64,000 nt of DNA from Psychrobacter sp. FDAARGOS_221 (GTDB lineage Bacteria; Pseudomonadota; Gammaproteobacteria; Pseudomonadales; Moraxellaceae): contig NZ_NWFK02000001.1 in NCBI RefSeq assembly GCF_002313155.2, positions 2,604,001 through 2,668,000 of the forward strand, given 5' to 3'. Within the stretch, counting starts at the first letter, position 1. Each line of letters starts with the position of its first letter. The translations under genes and the position numbers were made by a program. Below are positions 37,183 to 46,881 of this stretch, piece by piece. The notes under the pieces are model-generated. The model did not search any database. It had not been told where the DNA came from and saw only the letters and a list, made by a program, of their open reading frames with translations.

Positions 37183-38604
37183 TTATAGCCAACCTGATTT
37201 TTTAAACTGATAATACAATATCAAACAGGTGACGAAGATGGTGCCTAGAATCACAAAATAGGCATACTCATAATGAAGCTCTGGCATGAAGTCAAAGTTC
37301 ATGCCATATATCCCCGCCACCGCAGTCGGCACCGCTAAGATACCCGCCCAAGCAGCCAGCTTACGTACTACCTCGTTTTGCCCCATATTCACCACTGCTA
37401 AGTAAGTGTCCATCGCGACGCTGAGCATTTCGTTGAGTCCATTGACCGCATCTAAAGCGCGTAGTAGGTGATCGTTGACGTCACGGAAGTAGGGCTTGGC
37501 GGCATTGGGGAAGGTAGACACTAAGTCGTCTTTTTTGTGATTAATAAAGAAGTTACAGATGTCTTGTACCGGTAACATTACTGCACGCATGTGAACCAGT
37601 TGCGATTTTAGCTTGTATAGGCTTTTTAAGGTGTCTTTACTAAAGGTATAAGAGAAGATATTACGCTCTTGTTCGCGCAGATACTCACCTAAGCTGTCGG
37701 TAATCGGCAAGTAGCTGTCGACCACATAGTCAAGCACCGCATGCAGCACAAATACTGGCCCCATCGCCATCTTTTCAGGGCGGCGGTGACAGTAAGCTCG
37801 CACTGGCGCATAAGAGTTTGAAGCACCAGTGCGGATGGTAATGATGTAGTTATTGCCCATAAACATCGAAGTGGCACCATAATGAATATGGTTATTGGCC
37901 AAAAAGGCAGTTCTGACCACCACGAAAATGGAGTTATTGCCATAGTTTTCGATTTTGGCGCGCTGATTTTCATTAAACGCGTCTTCTAATGCTAGCTCAT
38001 GGATATCAAACGCGCGTTGCACAGTTTGTACCGTCTCGATACTGGGGTCATACAGGCCGAGCCAAATAAAGTTACTTTTATTGGTCAAGGTGCGACTGAC
38101 TTCATCTAAGCCAATTTTTTCAACAAACTCACCGGTTTTACGCGAGTAAACGCAGCAGTTAATAACCTCATTAATCCCTGAGTGTTCAAAGTCTTCGATA
38201 CGTTCTGCATCTGGATCATAGACGGCCATGGTTGAAGACATAATCTCTTTGGCAGCCTCAGGGTCTAGTAGTTGTGTATAGTCGTTATAAATATCACCGG
38301 TCATCACGGGTTGCTGCTCTGGCTTGGGCTTGCGTTTTAATCTGTCTGCTATTATCCGCTTTTTTTTGGGTTTTATGGTTGCAGAATGATGACTGTTGGC
38401 AGCACTGCTTTCGGCTGAGGACTGCTGGACTGAGGATTGTTGAACTGAGCCTTTCGCAGAGGTTTGTTGGGCTTGATTGTTATCAGCCACATTGCGGCTG
38501 CGGCTAGCCAAGTCGTTATCGGTCAAGTGAGTGTCGACTGAGTCGTTCGTTGAATTATTACGAGCTAAATCATTATTGGCTGGGTCATTATTTGGATTGG
38601 TCAT
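37183..38604 (-). CDS. corA: Magnesium/cobalt transporter CorA
   Basis: A homopentameric Mg2+/Co2+ channel of the inner membrane. Its 473 residues are 130-150 more than typical CorA because of an N-terminal extension of about 100 residues rich in Asn, Ser, Gln and Asp, then a basic stretch (IKPKKKRIIADRLKRKPKP). The core has the soluble funnel domain (NFIWLGLYDPS, DAFNENQRAKIENYG), the long stalk helix, and two membrane helices with the selectivity motif in VAGIYGMNFDFMPEL (GMN) and a basic end (YYQFKKSGWL). It is monocistronic. With MgtE it gives the cell two Mg2+ import systems in this window. Confidence 0.95.
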   Translation of the reverse strand: MTNPNNDPANNDLARNNSTNDSVDTHLTDNDLASRSRNVADNNQAQQTSAKGSVQQSSVQQSSAESSAANSHHSATIKPKKKRIIADRLKRKPKPEQQPVMTGDIYNDYTQLLDPEAAKEIMSSTMAVYDPDAERIEDFEHSGINEVINCCVYSRKTGEFVEKIGLDEVSRTLTNKSNFIWLGLYDPSIETVQTVQRAFDIHELALEDAFNENQRAKIENYGNNSIFVVVRTAFLANNHIHYGATSMFMGNNYIITIRTGASNSYAPVRAYCHRRPEKMAMGPVFVLHAVLDYVVDSYLPITDSLGEYLREQERNIFSYTFSKDTLKSLYKLKSQLVHMRAVMLPVQDICNFFINHKKDDLVSTFPNAAKPYFRDVNDHLLRALDAVNGLNEMLSVAMDTYLAVVNMGQNEVVRKLAAWAGILAVPTAVAGIYGMNFDFMPELHYEYAYFVILGTIFVTCLILYYQFKKSGWL

Positions 38605-38769
38605 GATATTTTCGCAGTTAAATGAGACTCAGTTGTCAGTGGTGAAATGACAGACGTCACTGTTTAAACAAAACATTAACTATTTAGTTAAATAAAGCAG
38701 TCAGTTATATAGAGCAAGCCGTTAAATATAGGCGTCTGAATAAAAGCCGAACGAATAGACACTACTAAG

Positions 38770-39156
38770 TTACAGCGAATAGCGCTTTAGTGTCTCTATA
38801 TCTACCAGCTCAAGCAAACTCTCATGGCAAGCTTCAAGCTTAATATTAGGTGCTACGCCATGATCTAAAGCATCTAACCAACGTAGGGCACAAACACACC
38901 AGTAATCACCTGCCTTTAAACCCGGAAAGCCGAATTCTGGCATCGGTGTGACTAAATCATTGCCGGTTTTGACTGAAAAGTTTAAAAACTCACTGGTCAT
39001 CTTTGCACAAACGGTATGCAATCCAACATCTTGTGGCCCAGTATGACAAAAACCGTTACGATAAAAGCCGGTGATAGGGTCAAAGCAGCAGCTGGCAAGG
39101 GCAGTACCTAGGACGTTTCTTTGATTTAATTGTGGATCGGGATGTGGTGATGACAT
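38770..39156 (-). CDS. DUF2237 family protein
   Basis: A small soluble protein of about 128 residues with the family's conserved features in order: NVLGTALASCCFDPITGFYR, GFCHTGPQDVGLHTVCA, TPMPEFGFPGLKAGD, YWCVCALRW and LEACHESLLELV. The four or more conserved cysteines suggest metal binding or redox function, but none is proven. The start is placed at ATG 39156 (MSSPHPDPQ), since family members begin just before NVLG; an upstream ATG at 39228 would add 24 basic residues and has no ribosome binding site. Monocistronic by position. Confidence 0.87.
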   Translation of the reverse strand: MSSPHPDPQLNQRNVLGTALASCCFDPITGFYRNGFCHTGPQDVGLHTVCAKMTSEFLNFSVKTGNDLVTPMPEFGFPGLKAGDYWCVCALRWLDALDHGVAPNIKLEACHESLLELVDIETLKRYSL

Positions 39157-39228
39157 AAAGCGCAATCTCTTATATAGCGGTGAACTTACAGTGAACGCAT
39201 TTAAACGATTTGCGACACGTTTAAGCAT

Positions 39229-39856
39229 ATTGTTTCTGTCTAAAATGGTAACATATCTTGTTCAATAAGACTCAGCTCGTATTGCTCTGTTACATACAAT
39301 TGCTCTATGGCATAGACCACTATATAGCCTATGTATTATAGATAGGCGTGCAATAACGATTATAGAAGGGCGGTTAATATCCTAGTCTCTTATTACTTTA
39401 GTTACTCATTAGCTTTAGTCACTCGTTAGCATTGATCCCCCATAAGCATAATTTCGATGAACGCATTGGGCAGATGACACTTTAATAAAATGTTATCATT
39501 TTTAATAAAATTAGACTGTTTCTCTAGTCGAAAGTGACCAGCTATGCTAGACTAAAAAGGTTGTGCTTGTTTTATAACGTTGTCAGATAAAAGTGCGATA
39601 ATAAAGCAATCTATCTTAAACTTAATGATGCCGCTGACCGATTGATGCTAATGATAGCTTGGAGTCAATGGTCTAAAATGTTGGCCAAACTGTCATAGAT
39701 AGCTGTTATTGATGACGGTTATTATTGATTGTCATTAAAGTTTAAACCATTCAACGTCCCGATTACTTATACTTTAACTAACACACTTTAACTAACGATT
39801 TGGTCATGACGCATAAATTTGTATAATGAAGTGTCACTCCCAAACAAGGATTACTT
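39229..39856. other. Intergenic region before hisZ
   Basis: About 628 bp with no credible coding frame on either strand. The right half should contain the promoter of the hisZ-purA unit. AAGGATT lies 6-8 bp before the GTG start of hisZ. No operator, attenuator or RNA gene was recognised. Confidence 0.5.
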
Positions 39857-41152
39857 GTGTCTGAAAGTTCTATCTCCTCAAGCAAAAGTCAAATTCAATC
39901 GTCCAATAAATTAGCGCATGTCTCTGATACAGATAACATTTGGTTGCTACCTGATGGGGTTAGCGATTTATTGTCTGATGAGGCGCAAAAGCAAGAGTGG
40001 TTGCGTTATAAGTTGACCCGCTTATTAATTAGCCGTGGTTATGAGCTGATTTGTCCGCCGATGATTGAGTTTACCGAGTCATTGTTAGGTAATGCCTCAG
40101 AAGATTTGAAACGTCAAACTTTTAAAATTATTGATCAGTTGTCTGGACGATTAATGGGGGTGCGCGCCGATATTACGCCGCAAATCCTACGTATTGATGC
40201 CCACTTAAATAAAATGGGTAAAGCCAATGAAATCGCCCGTTACTGCTATGCCGGTCACGTGATTCGTACCTTGCCAAATGGCTTGTTCGGCTCACGCACA
40301 CCGTTACAGTTGGGTGCTGAAATCTTCGGTAGTGATAGTTTAGATGCTGATATCGAGCTAATTGATGTACTTTATGCTTTGATTGATAACTTGAACTTGA
40401 AAGATCATTTGCACATAGACATCGGCCACGTCGCTATCTTTGCACGCCTAAAAGAGCTGGCAGGATTATCAGACAGTGATGCCGACGTATTAATGAATTT
40501 ATACGCCAATAAAGCGCTGCCAGAGCTACAGCATATCTGTGCTGATCTACCGATGGGCAGTGACTTTTATCAATTGGCTGTGCATGGTCATGACATGGCG
40601 GCGCTAAAGCAAGCTTTATCAGATACTGCTACCCAAGATGACGCTATTATTAAAGCGGTGAAAGAAGTTCAGACCATGGTTGCTCACATTAAACAAACAT
40701 ATCAGAGCAATGTCAGTGTTGATATTACTGAGCTTGGCTACCATTATCATACCGGTATTGTGTTTAATGCCTACTTTGATAATGAATCGCAAGCGGTGGT
40801 GCGTGGCGGACGCTTTAATGGCGAAAGCTTTAGTGCCGCAGCGCAGCAACAGACAGCGATCGCAGAAGAGTTGCCATCACGCAGTGCCACAGGCTTTAGC
40901 TTAGAAGTAACGCGTTTGCAGCGCTATATTAGCTTAAATGAAGCTAAGCTGGTGCTGGTACGCTTTGCCGATATGCAAGGGGTGCGTGCTGATGACAATA
41001 CGCAATTAGCAAAAGACTTGGATAACAAAATCGCAGAATTACGTGATTTAGGTCACAAAGTGGTGCGTCCATTAAGCGAGCACGATGTGCCCAATAATGT
41101 GACCCATCAATTGGTTCTAGAAGATGGTGAGTGGGTTTTAACCGCGGTTTAA
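39857..41152 (+). CDS. hisZ: ATP phosphoribosyltransferase regulatory subunit HisZ
   Basis: A catalytically inactive HisRS paralogue that activates the short-form HisG, the first enzyme of histidine synthesis, and takes part in its feedback control. Of 431 residues, the HisRS-like fold is seen in WLLPDGVSDLLSDEAQKQEW, RGYELICPPMIEF (motif 1), the motif 2 region FKIIDQLSGRLMGVRADITP with RYCYAGHVIRT, and VVRGGRFNGESFS near the motif 3 equivalent. The first 25 residues are a Ser-rich extension. It starts with GTG (39857) after AAGGATT. purA follows after 104 bp; the hisZ-purA pair is common in gamma-proteobacteria. Confidence 0.94.
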   Translation: MSESSISSSKSQIQSSNKLAHVSDTDNIWLLPDGVSDLLSDEAQKQEWLRYKLTRLLISRGYELICPPMIEFTESLLGNASEDLKRQTFKIIDQLSGRLMGVRADITPQILRIDAHLNKMGKANEIARYCYAGHVIRTLPNGLFGSRTPLQLGAEIFGSDSLDADIELIDVLYALIDNLNLKDHLHIDIGHVAIFARLKELAGLSDSDADVLMNLYANKALPELQHICADLPMGSDFYQLAVHGHDMAALKQALSDTATQDDAIIKAVKEVQTMVAHIKQTYQSNVSVDITELGYHYHTGIVFNAYFDNESQAVVRGGRFNGESFSAAAQQQTAIAEELPSRSATGFSLEVTRLQRYISLNEAKLVLVRFADMQGVRADDNTQLAKDLDNKIAELRDLGHKVVRPLSEHDVPNNVTHQLVLEDGEWVLTAV

Positions 41153-41247
41153 CAGGCAGCGTAACGCCGAATTAAACAGCAAAAAGCCTAAAAAGATGCG
41201 CCACTAATGACGCAGTTTAATTTTTACAGTTCAATACAAGTGGTTAA

Positions 41248-42546
<1,299 letters not shown>

Positions 42547-42650
42547 TCATATAGACTAATAGCGATATAACCGTCTTAACTGATTCGTTTAGCCGCCTAA
42601 ATCGCTGTAACGGTCGTATGAATGGCTACTTACGATAAGTGGCTTGATAA

Positions 42651-42687
42651 AAGACCCTGTGTTATCTTAAACGCGGGGTCTTTTTTA
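42651..42687 (+). terminator. Terminator after purA
   Basis: AAGACCC and GGGTCTT flank a loop and are followed by a T run at 42681-42686. It lies 104 bp after the purA stop. Confidence 0.82.
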
Positions 42688-42798
42688 TAATTATTTAGTT
42701 AAGAGTTAACTGTTTAAAATCCATCTCCGACTTTTGATTTTAAAAAAAGAAAGCAGATAAAAATTTTCATGATCAACTATAACTAGGAGAGAATCATA

Positions 42799-43287
42799 AT
42801 GGTGCAGCAATTGTATCTTGAAGATATCAACGTAGGGGACAGTTGGGTCAGCCGTGAAGAAACTATTAGCGAAGCGGAAATCAAAGCTTTTGCTAAAGAT
42901 TATGACCCACAGCCGTATCACCTAGATAATGAGCGCGCCAAAGATACTTTCTTCGGCACTTTAGTTGCCAGTGGTTGGCATACTGCCGGGGTAACCATGC
43001 GTTTGATGGTGGAGAGCATTCCAATTGCAACCGGTCTGATTGGCGCCGGAGCGCAAATGAGCTGGCCGATGCCGACCTATCCAGGTGATGTGCTGCATAT
43101 CAAAGCAGAGGTGGTTGAGATTAAAGCGTCAAAGTCTAAGCCAGATCAGGGTATGGTTGTGGTACAAATTGACACCTATAATCAAGACAATAACATTGTG
43201 CAGCATTTTACTTGCACCATGCTGGCGTTTAAACGCAGTGCTGGTATTGTGCCGTTAAATAATGAGCGACTGTTAGGGACTCAATAA
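42799..43287 (+). CDS. MaoC-like (R)-specific enoyl-CoA hydratase/dehydratase
   Basis: A hot-dog fold protein of 162 residues in the MaoC-like dehydratase family, acting on acyl-CoA (hydration of enoyl-CoA) in fatty-acid or related metabolism. The hydratase-2 motif is visible as AFAKDYDPQPYHLDNERA, with catalytic Asp and His, then FFGTLVASGWHTAGVTMRL. MSWPMPTYPGDVLHIKAEVV completes the fold. AGGAGAGAA about 6 bp before the ATG is a strong ribosome binding site. Substrate cannot be told from sequence. It is probably a single-gene unit; a CTAA microsatellite lies between it and rnz. Confidence 0.9.
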   Translation: MVQQLYLEDINVGDSWVSREETISEAEIKAFAKDYDPQPYHLDNERAKDTFFGTLVASGWHTAGVTMRLMVESIPIATGLIGAGAQMSWPMPTYPGDVLHIKAEVVEIKASKSKPDQGMVVVQIDTYNQDNNIVQHFTCTMLAFKRSAGIVPLNNERLLGTQ

Positions 43288-43320
43288 CTGGCTTCTTTAA
43301 GCTTATAGCTGACTAATTAA

Positions 43321-43372
43321 CTAACTCACTAACTCACTAACTCACTAACTAACTAACTAACTAACTAACTAA
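43321..43372. repeat. Microsatellite: CTAACTCA x3 then CTAA x7
   Basis: Three perfect CTAACTCA units (43321-43344) run into seven CTAA units (43345-43372), 53 bp before the rnz start. Tetranucleotide tracts mutate by slippage; here the tract is in a spacer, so copy number would alter promoter or leader spacing for rnz rather than a reading frame. Confidence 0.9.
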
Positions 43373-43425
43373 CCCTGACTCACATTGTAACCCGTACTTA
43401 TATTGATAGGATAATCACTCAAGCT

Positions 43426-44499
43426 ATGCTGCAATTGACCTTCTTGGGCACCTCAGCCGGTATTCCCACCAAGCACCGCAATGTCACGGCGTTGGCGGTT
43501 GAATGTATCAATCCCTTTGCTTCTAAGCGTAGTCAGCAAAGCGGCAGCAAAAAGCCTTGGGTATTAATCGATTGTGGCGAAGCAACCCAGCATCAGCTGT
43601 TACATACCAAGCTGAGCGGTCAGCAGTTGGCAGCAGTTTGTATTACCCACGTGCATGGCGATCATTGCTATGGTCTACCGGGGCTGTTAGCCAGTTTGGC
43701 TATGGCAGGACGCACTGAGCCTTTGACTATCATTGCTCCGAAAGCTATTGAGCAGTTTATGAGTGCGATACAGCAGACCACTGAGCTGTATTTACCCTAT
43801 GCGATAACCTATATCGCTACTGAAAACTTAGTTGCTGAAAGCGGTCAATCTAATCAGCCTGTGTTATTCGATTTATCAGCCACGCATCAGCTTCAAATTG
43901 AGGTAACTAAGTTATCGCATCGTGTTGATTCTTATGCCTATAGCTTGACCCAAAGCGTCGAAACCATTGCGCTAGATAAAGATAAATTACTGGCCTCTGG
44001 TATCGAGCCGAGTCCAATTTGGGGGCAGCTGCAAGCGGGCGAAGATGTGATTACTGAAGAAGGGCAGCGACTGGCTTCGGTTGATTTTACACTGCGCAAA
44101 CAGCAGCAGCTTAAGATAGTCGTCGCCGGTGACAATGACAGTCCAAATCTATTACGACAAGCGGTACAGGGCGCAAGCTTGCTGGTTCATGAAGCCACTT
44201 ATACTCAAGCGGTGGCGGATAAAATTGCTATGCGTGTTGATGGCTTTGACCCGATGCACACTACTGCAAAAAGTGTGGCACAGTTTGCGCAAGCGGTTAA
44301 TTTGCCACATTTAATAGTGACTCACTTTAGCGCCCGTTATCAGCCGTACGATGACCCAGACAGTAAGGTTTCCAATATGGCCGATATACGCCAAGAGGTT
44401 GAGAAGTTTTATCAGGGCAATGTATGGCTAGCACGTGATTTTGCACAGTTTGAAGTCAGCGCAGATGGTGTTAAGTCTAATGCGAAGGATAAGGTTTAG
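43426..44499 (+). CDS. rnz: Ribonuclease Z (MBL-fold tRNA 3' processing endonuclease)
   Basis: Zinc-dependent beta-lactamase-fold nuclease that trims tRNA 3' ends (or acts as RNase BN on other RNAs where CCA is encoded, as for the tRNAs here). Of 357 residues, LTFLGTSAGIPTKHRNVTAL is the family start, VLIDCGEATQHQLL follows, and the metal site is in CITHVHGDHCYGLPGLL. The second half has LLVHEATYTQAVADK, DPMHTTAKSVAQFA and LIVTHFSARY with further ligands. It is slightly longer than E. coli ElaC (305). The ATG at 43426 has only a weak upstream AGGATAATC. A GNAT gene follows after 2 bp, implying co-translation. Confidence 0.93.
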   Translation: MLQLTFLGTSAGIPTKHRNVTALAVECINPFASKRSQQSGSKKPWVLIDCGEATQHQLLHTKLSGQQLAAVCITHVHGDHCYGLPGLLASLAMAGRTEPLTIIAPKAIEQFMSAIQQTTELYLPYAITYIATENLVAESGQSNQPVLFDLSATHQLQIEVTKLSHRVDSYAYSLTQSVETIALDKDKLLASGIEPSPIWGQLQAGEDVITEEGQRLASVDFTLRKQQQLKIVVAGDNDSPNLLRQAVQGASLLVHEATYTQAVADKIAMRVDGFDPMHTTAKSVAQFAQAVNLPHLIVTHFSARYQPYDDPDSKVSNMADIRQEVEKFYQGNVWLARDFAQFEVSADGVKSNAKDKV

Positions 44500-44501
44500 A
44501 G

Positions 44502-45020
44502 ATGACATTGACCATTCGCAATGCAACTCATGCAGATATTCCTAAACTGATAGACATCTTTGAACAATCCATTTTGGCAATTGACGACTTGATATACTCT
44601 AAGGCGCAAAAAAGAGCATGGATGACAGTAGAAACAGGACTGGCTACACCCGAGGACTTTTGGAAGCATCGTTTTGCCCGCACTCAGCCATCGGTTGCTG
44701 AAAGCGCAGCAGGGGAAGTCGTAGGGTTTATTGAATATTTGCTGTATAAAAATCAGAGCAGTGAAAATGATCCTCAGTGCGCCTATATCGATGGGCTATT
44801 TGTACACCCAAATTATCAGCGTCAAGGTGTTGCCCAAGCGTTATATGATAAGACAGTATTCAACCCCTACGGTATGAGTATCAATACTGTCTGGGTGCAC
44901 GCCTCAAAGCTTGCGTATCCTTTCTTTTTAAAACAAGGATTTGAGGTTGTTGAGCAGCAACAGGTTGAGCGCCATAATGTGACATTATCGCGCTATCTAA
45001 TGCGCAAGTTCATTAAGTAG
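44502..45020 (+). CDS. GNAT-family N-acetyltransferase
   Basis: A 172-residue acetyl-CoA-dependent acetyltransferase. It begins LTIRNATHADIPKLIDIFEQ and carries the acetyl-CoA motif A in YIDGLFVHPNYQRQGVAQAL (Q-x-x-G-x-A pattern), then ASKLAYPFFLKQGFEVVEQQ, the usual motif B end. The substrate is unknown; the layout is like putative acetyltransferases such as E. coli YafP. It begins 2 bp after the rnz stop, with the ribosome binding site inside rnz (AAGGATAAGG), so the two genes are co-transcribed. Whether the enzyme relates to RNA processing is unknown. Confidence 0.88.
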   Translation: MTLTIRNATHADIPKLIDIFEQSILAIDDLIYSKAQKRAWMTVETGLATPEDFWKHRFARTQPSVAESAAGEVVGFIEYLLYKNQSSENDPQCAYIDGLFVHPNYQRQGVAQALYDKTVFNPYGMSINTVWVHASKLAYPFFLKQGFEVVEQQQVERHNVTLSRYLMRKFIK

Positions 45021-45046
45021 GTTAAATTTATGGAGTAAGTGTTAGC

Positions 45047-45991
45047 TTAGCTGTCTTGATTTAACAGCTTCTGACCAACCCAGTGTCTTGCAAACTGATA
45101 CGCCACACGCCCTGAGCGCCCGCCACGAGAAGAGGCCCACATCAGCGCTTGTCCGCGTACCGCCTCGTCATATTCTAGGTTTTGTGCCTGTAAATAATGC
45201 GCCACAATATTCAAATAAGTCTCTTGATTCATTGGATAGAACGACAACCACAGCCCAAAGCGATCCGATAAAGACACGGTTTCATCAATGGTCTCATACG
45301 GATTGACCTCATCGGTTTGGCCGTCATAGATATTGACATTATCCTTCATCAGCTGCGGTAGCAAATGGCGTCGATTACTGGTCGCATATACCAGTAGCTT
45401 ATCTTGCTCAGAGTCCAGCGCTCCATCGAGTACGCTTTTTAGGGTACGATAATTCTCATCTTGGCCATTAAATGCCAAATCATCACAATATACGATATAA
45501 CGACAGCCGGCATCTTCGGGTAGCGCACTGATGGCTTGACGAATCTTATCTAGCATCTGCAAATCATCGCGTGCGACTTCAATCATACGCAGGCCATCGG
45601 CTTTGAATTCGTTTAACAGTGCTCGAATCAGCGATGATTTACCGGCACCACGGGTACCTGTCATTAGTACATGGTTGGCCGGATAGCCGGCTAAAAACTG
45701 ACGCGTGTTTTGGCTAATTTTTGCCTTTTGCGTATCCACTCCGATTAAGTCATCTAAGCTAAGCAGTGAGCTAACTTCAATCGGTTCTAGTCGACCTTGA
45801 CGGCCACCGACCCAGCGGTAGGCGACTTGCTTAGGGTCTAGTTCAATGGTGGGTGTCACCTGCTGTCTTAAATAATCTCGCAATAATCCTGCCAGCTCAT
45901 TATCCAAGTTTAAGCTATTGACTGTTGTGCTGTTGTTTTGATTTTCGTTTTGGCTCTCGTTTTGATTCTTGTTTTGGTTGATATTTGACAT
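45047..45991 (-). CDS. DUF815 AAA-type ATPase
   Basis: A 314-residue P-loop ATPase of the DUF815 family. Walker A is in VLMTGTRGAGKSSLIRALL, Walker B in RYIVYCDDLAFNGQDENYRT, the sensor region in LLVYATSNRRHLLPQL, and an arginine-containing C-terminal lid at ASSRGGRSGRVAYQFARHWV. The N-terminal 30 residues are Asn/Gln repeats (NQNKNQNESQNENQN), low complexity. The family function is unknown. The start is taken as ATG 45991; a GTG at 46006 would add five residues. It is convergent with the rnz-GNAT pair, with 26 bp between the stop codons. Confidence 0.9.
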   Translation of the reverse strand: MSNINQNKNQNESQNENQNNSTTVNSLNLDNELAGLLRDYLRQQVTPTIELDPKQVAYRWVGGRQGRLEPIEVSSLLSLDDLIGVDTQKAKISQNTRQFLAGYPANHVLMTGTRGAGKSSLIRALLNEFKADGLRMIEVARDDLQMLDKIRQAISALPEDAGCRYIVYCDDLAFNGQDENYRTLKSVLDGALDSEQDKLLVYATSNRRHLLPQLMKDNVNIYDGQTDEVNPYETIDETVSLSDRFGLWLSFYPMNQETYLNIVAHYLQAQNLEYDEAVRGQALMWASSRGGRSGRVAYQFARHWVGQKLLNQDS

Positions 45992-46194
45992 TGGTATCGC
46001 ACCCACATATTTAAGTTAAAAACCTATACAGCAAAAATAGTGCCAGTAACCCTGACCGAAAGCAAGCGTTATCACAGCAGTTCATACTAAACTAAGACTT
46101 TAAAATAGGGGTGTAAACAATAAAATATCACTTTATAAAACGGGCTATGTTTTAAGTTAATCAAGTCATCGGTAATTTTTTTTCAAAAAAATGC

Positions 46195-46222
46195 TTGCCA
46201 ACTGAAATTAAATCTATATAAT
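46195..46222 (+). promoter_or_regulatory. Promoter of the first tRNA-Leu(UAG) gene
   Basis: TTGCCA (46195-46200) and TATAAT (46217-46222) with 16 bp between them, about 74 bp before the tRNA. The same pair recurs before the second copy, which supports it. Confidence 0.8.
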
Positions 46223-46295
46223 AGTCAGCCACTGAGACACACTAACCCAGTGTGTAGATTCGTTATAACAAGCGAAACTACAGAGATAGTAAAAT

Positions 46296-46380
46296 GGGGA
46301 TGTGGCGGAATTGGTAGACGCACCAGATTTAGGTTCTGGCGCCGAGAGGTGTGAGAGTTCGAGTCTCTCCATCCCCACCA
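46296..46380 (+). tRNA. tRNA-Leu (anticodon UAG), copy 1
   Basis: Class II tRNA of 85 nt with acceptor GGGGATG/CATCCCC, D-arm GGCGGAATTGGTAGACGC, anticodon loop TTTAGGT (TAG) in stem CCAGA/TCTGG, long variable arm, T-arm AGTTCGAGTCT and encoded CCA. Reads CUN codons. It has its own promoter and terminator and is identical to copy 2. Confidence 0.98.
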
Positions 46381-46413
46381 TTTTTAGCGGTTAGTACTCT
46401 CACAGCATATATT

Positions 46414-46440
46414 AAATCCCGCTTTTGGCGGGTTTTTTAT
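46414..46440 (+). terminator. Terminator of tRNA-Leu copy 1
   Basis: CCCGC and GCGGG around TTTTG, followed by a T run (46434-46439). Matching unit in copy 2. Confidence 0.85.
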
Positions 46441-46548
46441 TGCCTAAAATTTTAAATAGATTGCTTGTATAAAGGTAAGCGAAACCATAAGTTGGGTTAA
46501 GCCATCAATTAAGCTCAAACTTATTGGCGATAAATTGCGAAAAAATGC

Positions 46549-46576
46549 TTGCCAACTGAAATTAAATCTATATAAT
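46549..46576 (+). promoter_or_regulatory. Promoter of the second tRNA-Leu(UAG) gene
   Basis: TTGCCA (46549-46554) and TATAAT (46571-46576), 16-bp spacing, inside a block copied from the first unit. Confidence 0.8.
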
Positions 46577-46652
46577 ACACAACCACTGAGACACACTAAC
46601 CCAGTGTTGTATGATTCGTTATAACAAGCGAGCATACAAAGAAAGTAGAAAT

Positions 46653-46737
46653 GGGGATGTGGCGGAATTGGTAGACGCACCAGATTTAGGTTCTGGCGCC
46701 GAGAGGTGTGAGAGTTCGAGTCTCTCCATCCCCACCA
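46653..46737 (+). tRNA. tRNA-Leu (anticodon UAG), copy 2
   Basis: Identical to copy 1 over its 85 nt, including the encoded CCA. The copied block runs from about 10 bp upstream of the -35 box to the terminator; small differences lie in the leader (around 46577 and 46611-46617) and the terminator stem. Confidence 0.98.
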
Positions 46738-46772
46738 TTTTTAGCGGTTAGTTACTCTCATACCGAATATTT

Positions 46773-46800
46773 GAAACCCGCTCTTAAGCGGGTTTTTTAT
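46773..46800 (+). terminator. Terminator of tRNA-Leu copy 2
   Basis: ACCCGCT and AGCGGGT around a CTTA loop, followed by a T run (46793-46798). Confidence 0.87.
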
Positions 46801-46881
46801 TGCCTAATGTTTTATATTCTCGAAAATCCTTAGCATCCTAAGTCATAGGCACTGTTTGATCATTTTGTCGGTCTCTGTTGG

